Source: Ferrovibrio terrae_A (GTDB lineage Bacteria; Pseudomonadota; Alphaproteobacteria; Ferrovibrionales; Ferrovibrionaceae). Taken from it: a stretch of 64,000 bases of DNA. The stretch lies in the NCBI RefSeq assembly GCF_943372915.1, contig NZ_CALSAN010000009.1:85828-149827 (forward strand), written 5' to 3'. Made by a program: the position numbers and the translations under genes. The first letter of the stretch is position 1, and each line of letters begins with the position of its first letter. The notes beneath the pieces were generated by a model that saw only the letters and a program-made list of their open reading frames with translations, was not told where the DNA came from and searched no databases. Positions 41,932 to 49,696 of this stretch are shown piece by piece.

Positions 41932-42132
41932 TTACTTGCGAACCAGGCGGGTCATCCTGGCCTGCATCTCTGTCGCGAGTTGGATCTGCGAGAAGGGATT
42001 TGTGTCATCGCCTAGGTGATGAACGGGCACTGCTGAAAACTGCTCCGCGAAGTCTGCTTTGCTCATTGGGGACCGGGCAGGCGGAGCCACTAAATGGCTT
42101 GTTCCTTTGGCTTTGGGGGCGATGAGTTTCAT
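41932..42132 (-). CDS. Small hypothetical protein
   Basis: 66 residues from the ATG at 42132, with GAGG seven bases upstream. Basic N-terminus (MKLIAPKAKGTSH) then ADFAEQFSAVPVHHLGDDTN. It ends 19 bases before the XRE-like gene and follows the membrane-protein gene on the same strand, so the three are probably one operon. No family recognised. Confidence 0.5.
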   Translation of the reverse strand: MKLIAPKAKGTSHLVAPPARSPMSKADFAEQFSAVPVHHLGDDTNPFSQIQLATEMQARMTRLVRK

Positions 42133-42160
42133 ATCTGGTCCTCGCTGAACTGAATCCGGG

Positions 42161-42712
42161 CTACTCCTGGCCCAGCGCCTGGTCAATTTCGGACTGGGCG
42201 GGAATTGCATACTTGAGGTGCGGCACAAAGATTACGAAAAACGCCCATAACCAGGCCGGAAGCGCAAACAGAACTGCCATGAAAAAGATGACGCCATTCT
42301 TGAACAGGGCTGCGCCCAATCCGACGGCGAACGGAAGTCCAGTAATGATAGCCGCTGCCAGGAAGCCCGCCTTCTTCTCTTCGCGCCATTTGTCACAATC
42401 GTCGACGACCTTATCTCCAATTTTCATGGCAATGAGCTTGATCATGCCTCTGTCGCCGAAGATGAACCGTCCGGTGATGTCAGGCACTAGGTACGAGGCG
42501 ACCAACTCGAGCGCCATGACGTCCTTGATCAAGGCATCCTTGCCGGATGGATCCCGGAACCGAAGGTACTCGTATTTCCGCAGACCGCTCCTGTCGCTGA
42601 TGCTTGGCCCGACCACCTCGAGCCGACCGTCCACAACCAGCACCGTTACCCCCAAAGTTTGACCATTGACTATCGATTCGCCAGACGCGGTAAGCCGCAT
42701 CCGGCAGTACAT
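42161..42712 (-). CDS. Small membrane protein, unknown function
   Basis: 183 residues. The N-terminal 115 are soluble and strand-rich (TLGVTVLVVDGRLEVVG). Two membrane segments follow: AGFLAAAIITGLPFAVGLGA and VIFFMAVLFALPAWLWAFFV. The soluble part could be a sensor or docking domain. It is the first gene of the minus-strand run 41640-42712 and is divergent from the XRE gene at 42808, with a 95-base shared promoter region. Confidence 0.6.
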   Translation of the reverse strand: MYCRMRLTASGESIVNGQTLGVTVLVVDGRLEVVGPSISDRSGLRKYEYLRFRDPSGKDALIKDVMALELVASYLVPDITGRFIFGDRGMIKLIAMKIGDKVVDDCDKWREEKKAGFLAAAIITGLPFAVGLGAALFKNGVIFFMAVLFALPAWLWAFFVIFVPHLKYAIPAQSEIDQALGQE

Positions 42713-42807
42713 CTGTAGGTATATGCCATATTGAAATGAGTCAACTCGTTAAAACATGGAATACAGTGCCATAGAACATAGGCACCGTATCGGCCCAATG
42801 TCCGCCG

Positions 42808-43209
42808 ATGCGCGAGAAAGACTTATTGATCCAGCTAGGGGCCCAAATCCGCCGTTTCCGTCTGGAAGCCGGGCTGACCCAGCAGGAACTGGCTGACAAG
42901 GTCGAGACCAGCCTCGATACGATCGGCAACCTTGAGCGGGGCGAGTTCTTCACCCAGCTTGGGATCCTCTATCGAATCAGCTGGCACCTGCGCCGTAACC
43001 TGGACGAACTGTTCACCTGGGCTCCCCGGGTCCGAAAGGGCAAATCGCAGGCTGCGGTGGATGACGCTGTGGGCAAGTTCAGGTCGATGTTGACGTCGAC
43101 CGGCCCGGTGACGCTGGCCGAGGCGAACCAGTTGTTGGCGATATTGGCGGAGAAGCCGACGGGGACTGAGCCCGTGAAGCGGCCGCGGAAGAGAGTAAAG
43201 ACGGGCTGA
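42808..43209 (+). CDS. XRE-family transcriptional regulator
   Basis: 133 residues with an N-terminal Cro/CI-type helix-turn-helix (LGAQIRRFRLEAGLTQQELA, then DKVETSLDTIGNLERGE). A C-terminal basic tail follows (KRPRKRVKTG). It is divergent from the membrane-protein operon and may regulate it, or act as the repressor for element functions. Confidence 0.82.
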   Translation: MREKDLLIQLGAQIRRFRLEAGLTQQELADKVETSLDTIGNLERGEFFTQLGILYRISWHLRRNLDELFTWAPRVRKGKSQAAVDDAVGKFRSMLTSTGPVTLAEANQLLAILAEKPTGTEPVKRPRKRVKTG

Positions 43210-43282
43210 TCAGGTCGGCAGCGGTGGATAGGATCAGATAAGCCTGTCTAGTATTGCCAACAGCTAGCTTTACAGAGAACAT

Positions 43283-44167
43283 TTACAAGCGCGGCGCGGG
43301 CGTTTCCAGCATATGGCTTGCAATCCGAAGCGAGCTTGTGACCCTGTCGCCATATCCCAGCCGCTCGGCCATGGTTAGCGCTGAGGCCATTTCGAAGTTG
43401 CGGGCGTATTCGGCAACGGCACTGAATGCGATGCTGTCCTCAATAAACAATCCCTCCAGACCGACGCGGCCAATCGGACGATTCCTAAACATCAGAAGAT
43501 CGCAAATCGTCCTCGCCGGTGATGTGATCTTGACTTCGGCGCCATAAATCCACTCCCGATACACCCCAAGAAATCTTTCGGTTGATTCTTCGCGCGACAT
43601 GCCAGGCGTCCACCCTACTGATAGTCGTTGGCCGTCGGACAACGTGAACGGCTCTGAAGGAAGGTGCATCTGGCGCCAGCGAACAGGCACGGGGAAGAAC
43701 CCAGCGACCTCGTGGAGAGTATTCCGATTGTCAGGCATCACGACCCAGAGAAATGAATCAATCTCTGGGATAAGCCCGTGATAGCGAGCCGCACTGGTCA
43801 GCGACAGGAAATACTCAGTGCCATGCGCGCGCAGAACGCTGAGTGCAAAGGGAAGAGGTTCGTACTCCCTCTGCAATGCGAAGACGCCGGGTGTTGGGTG
43901 GATCACGGTACCTTCTCGCACCATGTCCCGCATGGCGGTGGATTCCACGCGCGCCTGCCGGAACTCTGTCCATTTAACCGGCCCTTGCCGCTTAGCGAGT
44001 ATGTTGAGGATGGTCTCACGATGGTGTCGAGCAACAGGCCGCTTCGGGCCAGTGCTGGCGTCTGTCGGCGTGGTGTTCGGCCTCACGATCGGACGGATCT
44101 GGCCGAGCCCAACTGCTTTTCGCTGTTGAGAACCGTGACCGCGATATTCGGAACTCGTCTTTGACAT
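43283..44167 (-). CDS. AbiEi-like antitoxin/transcriptional regulator
   Basis: About 294 residues. HRETILNILAKRQGPVKWTEF is a winged-helix start, then VREGTVIHPTPGVFAL is the wing, as in AbiEi antitoxins of type IV toxin-antitoxin pairs. LTSAARYHGL also fits the family. The AbiEii nucleotidyltransferase toxin usually lies directly downstream; here downstream is only non-coding DNA and a convergent gene. The start is uncertain: ATG at 44167 lacks a ribosome site, and the frame stays open to 44386 across the direct repeats at 44361. Confidence 0.65.
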   Translation of the reverse strand: MSKTSSEYRGHGSQQRKAVGLGQIRPIVRPNTTPTDASTGPKRPVARHHRETILNILAKRQGPVKWTEFRQARVESTAMRDMVREGTVIHPTPGVFALQREYEPLPFALSVLRAHGTEYFLSLTSAARYHGLIPEIDSFLWVVMPDNRNTLHEVAGFFPVPVRWRQMHLPSEPFTLSDGQRLSVGWTPGMSREESTERFLGVYREWIYGAEVKITSPARTICDLLMFRNRPIGRVGLEGLFIEDSIAFSAVAEYARNFEMASALTMAERLGYGDRVTSSLRIASHMLETPAPRL

Positions 44168-44663
44168 GTGGGAATCGGAGGAAAGTTGGACTTCAATCGC
44201 GGTAAGTGTCCGCTCTTCGAAATGATAGCGGCCATCGATGCAAGTGACGCTATCCGAAGGTCCACCTAGGTATGCGTGTCGCCGCGAAATACGAACACCG
44301 CAGCGTACGATCGGATGCCATATCTTGGAATCTAGAGCTGCCGCTCTGTTCACTGCGTTGAATGTTGACAAGAACGCAAATCCCATGTCCGCAATGTTGA
44401 CAAGAACGGGATTCCTCCGTGTTCACGGTCTTTCCTGAATCTGCGTAGCCCTGTGTGAATCCCTATTGTGTGTTGTTTGGACCTGTGGGTATTTCGGCGC
44501 CTGCGATCACGCGTTGCTGAAGTTCTAAGTGGAGATGTTGCTAATGCGCAGACGAAAGAAATGCGAAAGATTTTAGTGCGCTGTCGCTGAAACGAAGAGG
44601 CGCAATTTAGCAATCTCTTTCGATCTCAACAGCGTAATGAACTCGTAGACAAGGAGAACCAAT
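44168..44663. other. Non-coding region upstream of the transposition genes
   Basis: About 500 bases without a supported gene. It separates the cargo from the tns operon and carries the 16-bp direct repeats at 44361-44408. A promoter for the tns genes is expected here; the TTGACA inside each repeat is a possible -35 element. A small minus-strand frame (44350-44613) has no protein-like features. Confidence 0.45.
44361..44408 (+). repeat. Two direct 16-bp repeats (operator or promoter region of tns genes)
   Basis: AATGTTGACAAGAACG occurs at 44361-44376 and again at 44393-44408, exactly 32 bases apart (about three helical turns). Each contains TTGACA. They lie upstream of the TnsB-like fragments and tnsA, suggesting a regulator site or tandem promoters. 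Confidence 0.6.
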
Positions 44664-44915
44664 ATGAAGGCCATCAGGAAGAACGATGCGGATTCTCACT
44701 ATCCCTCAAAGCGCAGTGCAGTCGGGAAGCGACCTTACTTGACGGTCGCTATCGACAAGCACAGCAGGATGATAGCTGGTTTTCACGTCTCCGAAGCTGC
44801 GCCTGACACAGACCTCGTGAGGTCAATTCTTGAAAGTTCACTGGCTGACTCAGTCGTGGTCGAAATAGACCACGCGCCACTGGATATCATTGTCGTGGAG
44901 CCGAGAAATGGCTGA
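44664..44915 (+). CDS. Short ORF carrying rearranged TnsB catalytic-core pieces
   Basis: 83 residues with a strong ribosome site (AAGGAGA). KRPYLTVAIDKHSRMIAGFH matches KRPWITTIIDRYSRMIVGFH of the intact TnsB here. The end, EIDHAPLDIIVVEPRNG, matches EVDHSPVDIIVVDWEHK, which in TnsB lies before, not after, that segment. So the two blocks are in swapped order. Alone it cannot be a transposase. It is either a relic of a second tnsB or a small protein derived from it. Its end overlaps the next short ORF (ATGGCTGA). Confidence 0.6.
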   Translation: MKAIRKNDADSHYPSKRSAVGKRPYLTVAIDKHSRMIAGFHVSEAAPDTDLVRSILESSLADSVVVEIDHAPLDIIVVEPRNG

Positions 44916-45126
44916 GCCTGAAATGAAAGTGCGCAGCATAGCAATTACCAGCGACTGGCCGAGCTTCGGTCTGCCTGCGACAATTGTCTGCGACAATGGG
45001 AAAGAATTAGTCACTGCTCAACTTCTGGAGCAGCTCGCGAAGAATCACGCCGATGCCGACCTAGTGAGCCGGACGGCAGACGGAAGTCGGGTGGGACCTG
45101 CGTTGATGCCGGGCCACCGCAAGTAA
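44908..45126 (+). CDS. Short ORF carrying the third TnsB core piece
   Basis: 72 residues starting MAEPEMKVRS within the end of the preceding ORF. SDWPSFGLPATIVCDNGKEL matches QDWPCGGRPQYIVCDNGKDL of TnsB, including the second catalytic aspartate. After that the similarity fades. The final catalytic glutamate region is absent. It is probably part of the same relic as the previous ORF. Confidence 0.5.
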   Translation: MAEPEMKVRSIAITSDWPSFGLPATIVCDNGKELVTAQLLEQLAKNHADADLVSRTADGSRVGPALMPGHRK

Positions 45127-45212
45127 CAAGAAACCACTGCTTTTAGCTTCTACCGCCAGCGGGAAGTTTGCGCTTCCCGCAAAGGCACCCCTATGCCTGA
45201 AAGGAGGCAATT

Positions 45213-45605
45213 ATGACCAAGGAAGACACTGCCGAAGCTGTAGACGCGTCTGACCTTGCAATGCTTGCCCGCCCAGTCTGTGGGTCGACAATGAGCACGT
45301 TGCAGGAGGCGAACCTGAGGTCACGTTATGTGAGGGATTTCGCGAATTTGGATCTCGCTCACATTAGCCGAAAAGATGCCATGCAATACTCCATACACGG
45401 AACCGCCAAACAAATTGGCGACAAACGGCCGCCGTCGGTCCGGACCCTGAGGCGATGGATCAAGAGCACGTTCATTCCCATGCCAAGGGGAATCACCGAG
45501 TGCCAGCTTCGATCGCCAGATAGGCACGAGCGGTTGTCGGTTTTCCCGAGGTTCCACACAGCGCATATCCGGCTGGGCAAGTATCGGGAGCCGACGAATG
45601 GCTAA
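45213..45605 (+). CDS. Short ORF resembling a TnsB N-terminal DNA-binding region
   Basis: 130 residues with a strong ribosome site (AAGGAGG). KRPPSVRTLRRWIKS is similar to GRPSVKSVQRWIRAAKNSG in the N-terminal helix-turn-helix region of TnsB. The rest is not recognised. It overlaps the start of tnsA by eight bases (ATGGCTAA), so it would be translationally coupled to tnsA. It could be a regulator of the operon that binds the transposon ends, or a relic. Confidence 0.5.
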   Translation: MTKEDTAEAVDASDLAMLARPVCGSTMSTLQEANLRSRYVRDFANLDLAHISRKDAMQYSIHGTAKQIGDKRPPSVRTLRRWIKSTFIPMPRGITECQLRSPDRHERLSVFPRFHTAHIRLGKYREPTNG

Positions 45606-46299
45606 AAATCCTGTCAAGCGCAAGGAGCGCAACCCGGTTCGCAAGGTGGTTACGCCTCGGACGACCAAGAGTGTCTACCTGATGCCGAGCAGAAAGAATG
45701 AACGCTCAGTGGGCGGTGCCTCATTGGCTGAACACGTTCTGCAGATTCTGCACGAGGTCGACAACACTGTGCAGTCGTACTTCGAGCAGCCAGAGACTAT
45801 AAAGTGGCGAGACAAGGCAGGCGTTAAACACACTCATACGCCGGACCTGGAATCCATAGACAACGACAAGAGGAAGTACCTCTACGAAGTCAAGCCCGAC
45901 GGGAAGGTGGAAAGTTTCCGTGAGCGTACGGAGATCCTTACTGAACAGCTCGCAGCTAAAGGCGTCATCTACAGCATTCGGGAATCCGGAGAGATTCTGC
46001 TTGAGCCACGCCGAACAAATGCTTTGACGCTGTGGGATGCCTGCAATCCTTGGGTAGTGCCTAACGAACATCTGCCGATGGCCGTCAGCCTGGCATTCGA
46101 CCAACGCAACCCACGCACGTTCGGCGAGCTGCTGGAAATCGTCGACTCCTTTGTGAACGACCCGGACGAACTGCTGCAGCTTGCAGCAACAGGCAGGTTC
46201 TCCATAGATATCGTGACGTGTCGATTGGGTTCTAATAGCCCGGTCTCAGCAAGTCCGATATATCCCTGCGCCATAAAAATCGAAAAGGAGGTGATGTGA
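45598..46299 (+). CDS. tnsA: TnsA-type endonuclease of the Tn7-like transposase
   Basis: A 233-residue protein with the TnsA catalytic pattern of an archaeal-resolvase/restriction-type fold: Glu45 in GGASLAEHVLQIL, Asp83 in HTHTPDLESI and Glu97-Val-Lys99 in YLYEVKPDG. TnsA cuts the 5' strands at the transposon ends, giving true cut-and-paste movement with TnsB. A winged-helix-like C-terminus follows (TLWDACNPWVVPNEHLP). All catalytic residues are intact. It is the first full gene of tnsA-orf-tnsB-tnsC-tniQ-tniQ. Confidence 0.92.
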   Translation: MAKNPVKRKERNPVRKVVTPRTTKSVYLMPSRKNERSVGGASLAEHVLQILHEVDNTVQSYFEQPETIKWRDKAGVKHTHTPDLESIDNDKRKYLYEVKPDGKVESFRERTEILTEQLAAKGVIYSIRESGEILLEPRRTNALTLWDACNPWVVPNEHLPMAVSLAFDQRNPRTFGELLEIVDSFVNDPDELLQLAATGRFSIDIVTCRLGSNSPVSASPIYPCAIKIEKEVM

Positions 46300-46529
46300 T
46301 GACGTCCATCACTGGCCCGAACTCACCGCGCGACAGCGCGCTTCCAAGTGTCGCTACCCAAGCCGATGTGAACTCCCCTGAAGCCAAATCGAAGGTGCCC
46401 AATACCCGGTTCATTCGGATCCAGGGAGTTGTTTATGAGGTTTTCCTAGACGACCGGGCTGCAGGACGAACCACGCTGCATCCTGTGGAAAGCGAGCGCT
46501 CCGACCGAATCAGCAGCGCCAAGCCTTAA
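46299..46529 (+). CDS. Small ORF between tnsA and tnsB, similar to the TnsB N-terminus
   Basis: 76 residues; its ATG overlaps the tnsA stop (TGATG) and is preceded by GGAGGTGAT, a near-perfect Shine-Dalgarno. RFIRIQGVVYEVFLDDRAAG resembles RLRIRGEVFAVKGDHSRSG at the beginning of TnsB, with a similar following HP-E/HIE-N pattern. A free-standing copy of this N-terminal domain could modulate TnsB. No catalytic residues. Confidence 0.6.
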   Translation: MTSITGPNSPRDSALPSVATQADVNSPEAKSKVPNTRFIRIQGVVYEVFLDDRAAGRTTLHPVESERSDRISSAKP

Positions 46530-46576
46530 GACCATACTGCGGACGGGACATGTGAGCGCCTCAGGAGGCGAAGCCA

Positions 46577-48595
46577 ATGGCTGATATTGCTTACCACGAA
46601 CTGAAGCGGCTCAGAATCCGGGGAGAGGTATTCGCCGTCAAAGGCGATCACTCGCGGTCGGGTAAGCTGAATCTGCGGCATATCGAGGACAATCGCGACG
46701 AAGCCATCGACACTGCTGAACTATTTGAGTTGCACAGCACTGGCGAGCTGGAAACCAACAGTGTCGAAGACCCGCTCGATTTTCGCCGGACACGAATGGA
46801 CTACGCCAGCGTCCTGCCGTCAGAGCTCAAGGGCACGACTGCAGCGCAGACCGCATGGCACTGGGCGTATGTCGACGCCTGGTTCAAGTCGGGTAACAGT
46901 GGTGGCCCCAAGCCGCGATTGGTGAAGATTGTGATTGAGGGCGTCTTTAGAAGGCTCCCCATGTTAGGAAGGCCGTCGGTGAAATCCGTGCAGCGCTGGA
47001 TTCGGGCGGCAAAGAATTCAGGAATCCCCAGTATGAACGCGGTCATTCCGCGTCATGCTGAAAAAGGCTCCCGCGACATCATGACTGGCGCGGACTTCGA
47101 CATACCTTTCCACAACATGCTCCAGCAGCACTACATGCGCCAACCGCCATGCAACGGTGCGGACTTCTACAGCTATCTGAAAAGCCACATCGAAGACAAG
47201 TTTCCCCACGTCAAATTGCCGTCAAAGCGCACCATCTATCGTCGTCTGGCAGAGTTAGACCCGCGCAAAAAGATGGTGGCGCAACAGGATGAGATTGCGG
47301 CTCAGGCCGAGCTTGACCCAAAGATATACGGTCCTGAAGCCACCCGACCGATGGAGGTGTTGGAGGTCGACCATTCGCCCGTGGACATCATCGTGGTGGA
47401 CTGGGAGCACAAGATTGTCCTGAAACGCCCGTGGATTACCACCATCATCGACAGGTATTCCCGTATGATCGTCGGTTTCCATATCGGTTACGCGCCGCCC
47501 TCAGCTCATACCGTACTACTTGCCCTGCGCCACGCGGTATTCAGCAAGAAGTACATCAAAACAAAGTTTAAAGAGATTAACCAAGACTGGCCCTGCGGCG
47601 GCCGCCCGCAGTACATCGTGTGTGACAACGGCAAGGATCTGCACAGCGATTCCGTCTCTGAAGCTTTGCGCTTCCTGCACACGACGATGATTTTTTGCCC
47701 CAAGCTGAAGCCTTGGTTCAAGGGCAGCATCGAGAGCTGGTTCCGCACTTTCCAGGGCCAGATGAAGACCCTGGATGGAACGACCTTCCCGAATTACTGG
47801 AAGAGGGGTCGGTATAAATCCAAGAAGCACGCCATATTCACGCTGGAGCAGCTGGAATATTGGATTACCAAGTGGATCGTGGACGTCTACCACTGTCAAC
47901 CGCACGCCGGTCTGAACATGTTGCCGCCACTCGAGGTCTGGAGGCGGGCCAAAGTGCGCCAATTGCCGCCGCCGGATACACGCCAGCTCGACAACGCCCT
48001 TATGATTACGAGGCGACGCGTCCTGTCGCTCAACGGCATCAGGACGTTCAGCCTGGACTACTCCTCCAAGTCACCAGCCTTTGTCTCCTTGGTAAATCGC
48101 CATAAAGGCGACGAAGTCGAATTCAAGTACGACATGCGGGACATTTCGAAAATCTGGGTACGCGACCCGGACATCAAGGCGCCCGGCATGAATCCGTACA
48201 TCGAAGTGCCAGTGCTGCGAATGGGTGACTATGCCTCCAAGCTGCCGAAGGAAGTTCATGACCTAATCCGGCAGCGCGTTCTGAAAGATGCCCGTGAGAC
48301 CAACAAGTATTACGAGAATGATCTGCGCAAGGCGAAGGTATGGCTGTACGAGTTCACCGTGCGACTGCGCGAAGAGGGCAATCTCACCGACCGGAACTTG
48401 CGGGCGCTCAACGCTCATATGGAGGCAAAGGTCATGGCAGACCAGTCCAACGACAACTCAAATACGCGCCCAACTGAAGGCAACGCTGTTGCCAGACCAC
48501 CAGCGGCGCCCAAGGCCGAGATTCCGGTCCCGGCGGCAGGGCCTATTACACTGGACGAGATTCAGGCCCACAAGCGCAGCAGGGCTCAAGGCTAA
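46577..48595 (+). CDS. tnsB: TnsB-type DDE transposase
   Basis: A 672-residue retroviral-integrase-fold transposase. The catalytic triad is Asp265 (EVDHSPVDIIVVD), Asp350 (YIVCDNGKDL) and Glu386 (GSIESWFRTFQGQMK), with the D-35-E spacing of this superfamily. The N-terminal part holds helix-turn-helix DNA-binding domains (GRPSVKSVQRWIR). The C-terminal proline- and alanine-rich tail probably contacts TnsC. It binds the AGCTGTCC-type repeats and joins 3' ends to target. AGGAGG upstream of the ATG supports the start. Confidence 0.95.
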   Translation: MADIAYHELKRLRIRGEVFAVKGDHSRSGKLNLRHIEDNRDEAIDTAELFELHSTGELETNSVEDPLDFRRTRMDYASVLPSELKGTTAAQTAWHWAYVDAWFKSGNSGGPKPRLVKIVIEGVFRRLPMLGRPSVKSVQRWIRAAKNSGIPSMNAVIPRHAEKGSRDIMTGADFDIPFHNMLQQHYMRQPPCNGADFYSYLKSHIEDKFPHVKLPSKRTIYRRLAELDPRKKMVAQQDEIAAQAELDPKIYGPEATRPMEVLEVDHSPVDIIVVDWEHKIVLKRPWITTIIDRYSRMIVGFHIGYAPPSAHTVLLALRHAVFSKKYIKTKFKEINQDWPCGGRPQYIVCDNGKDLHSDSVSEALRFLHTTMIFCPKLKPWFKGSIESWFRTFQGQMKTLDGTTFPNYWKRGRYKSKKHAIFTLEQLEYWITKWIVDVYHCQPHAGLNMLPPLEVWRRAKVRQLPPPDTRQLDNALMITRRRVLSLNGIRTFSLDYSSKSPAFVSLVNRHKGDEVEFKYDMRDISKIWVRDPDIKAPGMNPYIEVPVLRMGDYASKLPKEVHDLIRQRVLKDARETNKYYENDLRKAKVWLYEFTVRLREEGNLTDRNLRALNAHMEAKVMADQSNDNSNTRPTEGNAVARPPAAPKAEIPVPAAGPITLDEIQAHKRSRAQG

Positions 48596-48615
48596 GTACA
48601 ATGGAGGAGACCACG

Positions 48616-49683
48616 ATGATTGAAGAAAGCTATGGCGTTCGCGCCATCAGCCTGGACGAAGTGATGGCCGAAACGCCTGTCAAAACCATGCTCGAGAGGC
48701 TCGCGTCTACCTATCATCGCTATCCAGGGGAAGGCAAAATCTGGAATGAACTGAACGACTGCCTTCAGTACGGGCGCATTGGGCTCAATAAAAAGCGGCC
48801 TACCCGCAGTATCTACATTGTGGGCGAATCCGGAGCCGCCAAGTCCTTCACAATCGAAGAGTGGGCCAGACACTATCCCGTGCAAAAAGTGGGCGACAAG
48901 AAAATATACCCTGTCGTCGTTGTGAGCATACCTGCCAATGCGACTATCAAAGGTGTGAATGCGGCTATCAACCGTGCCTTTGGTCTTAAGCCTTTCCTGG
49001 CGCATACGGGTGTCGAGCAGCAACAGACGCCGGAGGTCATCCAGCGAATAAAAGACGCAGGCGTCTTGCTGATTATTTTTGACGAGGCGCAGCACGCGCT
49101 GGATAAGAGCGACAAGGTTATCGTGAGTGTCCGCCGTCACCTGGTACATCTCGCGAATGTATGTGGGGCATCCATCGCAATTTGCGGGACGCCGGAGATT
49201 GTTCGAATCTTCAACATCAGCAGTGAGCTTCGCCGACGTTCCGATGGGTTCATCCGTATGGAGGCAATGGACTGGCACGATCCGAATGAGCGTAAGGACT
49301 TCATGGGCTTCCTTGCTGATATGGAAGCCCTGATGACCGAGTTCCACCCGTTGCCCCAAATCTGGCAGCCGGACACTGCGCTACGCCTCTATGTCTTCAC
49401 GGGTGGCCTAATTGGTCTGACGGCAGATGTCGTGATTGCGGCTGTAAAGCTCGCTGTGCGTAGGAAGGCACCGACACTCACTCATGAACACTTCTATCTG
49501 GCCATCGAGAGGATGAAACAGCAAGAGTTCGACGAGGGCAGGTCTGCTCGAATCTGGTCTCAGCCTAACCCCTTCGCCAAAGAAGCGGTGCTTGTTCCAG
49601 AGAAGGCGGTACTGGATCTTTCCAACAAGGCGTTGCGTAGCCGCCGCGGGGCACGCAAGGCCCGGCAAAAAGACGCTCTATAA
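48616..49683 (+). CDS. tnsC: TnsC/TniB-type AAA+ ATPase
   Basis: About 355 residues. Walker A GESGAAKSFTIEEW lies near residue 70, and Walker B LLIIFDEAQHAL near residue 151. Sensor region AICGTPEIVRIFN follows. TnsC polymerises on DNA and links target selection by TniQ to the transposase. The ATG at 48616 has GGAGGAG seven bases upstream; an ATG at 48601 overlaps that ribosome site and is less likely. It follows tnsB closely and precedes tniQ by 13 bases. Confidence 0.93.
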   Translation: MIEESYGVRAISLDEVMAETPVKTMLERLASTYHRYPGEGKIWNELNDCLQYGRIGLNKKRPTRSIYIVGESGAAKSFTIEEWARHYPVQKVGDKKIYPVVVVSIPANATIKGVNAAINRAFGLKPFLAHTGVEQQQTPEVIQRIKDAGVLLIIFDEAQHALDKSDKVIVSVRRHLVHLANVCGASIAICGTPEIVRIFNISSELRRRSDGFIRMEAMDWHDPNERKDFMGFLADMEALMTEFHPLPQIWQPDTALRLYVFTGGLIGLTADVVIAAVKLAVRRKAPTLTHEHFYLAIERMKQQEFDEGRSARIWSQPNPFAKEAVLVPEKAVLDLSNKALRSRRGARKARQKDAL

Positions 49684-49696
49684 CCGTAGGCACGCC

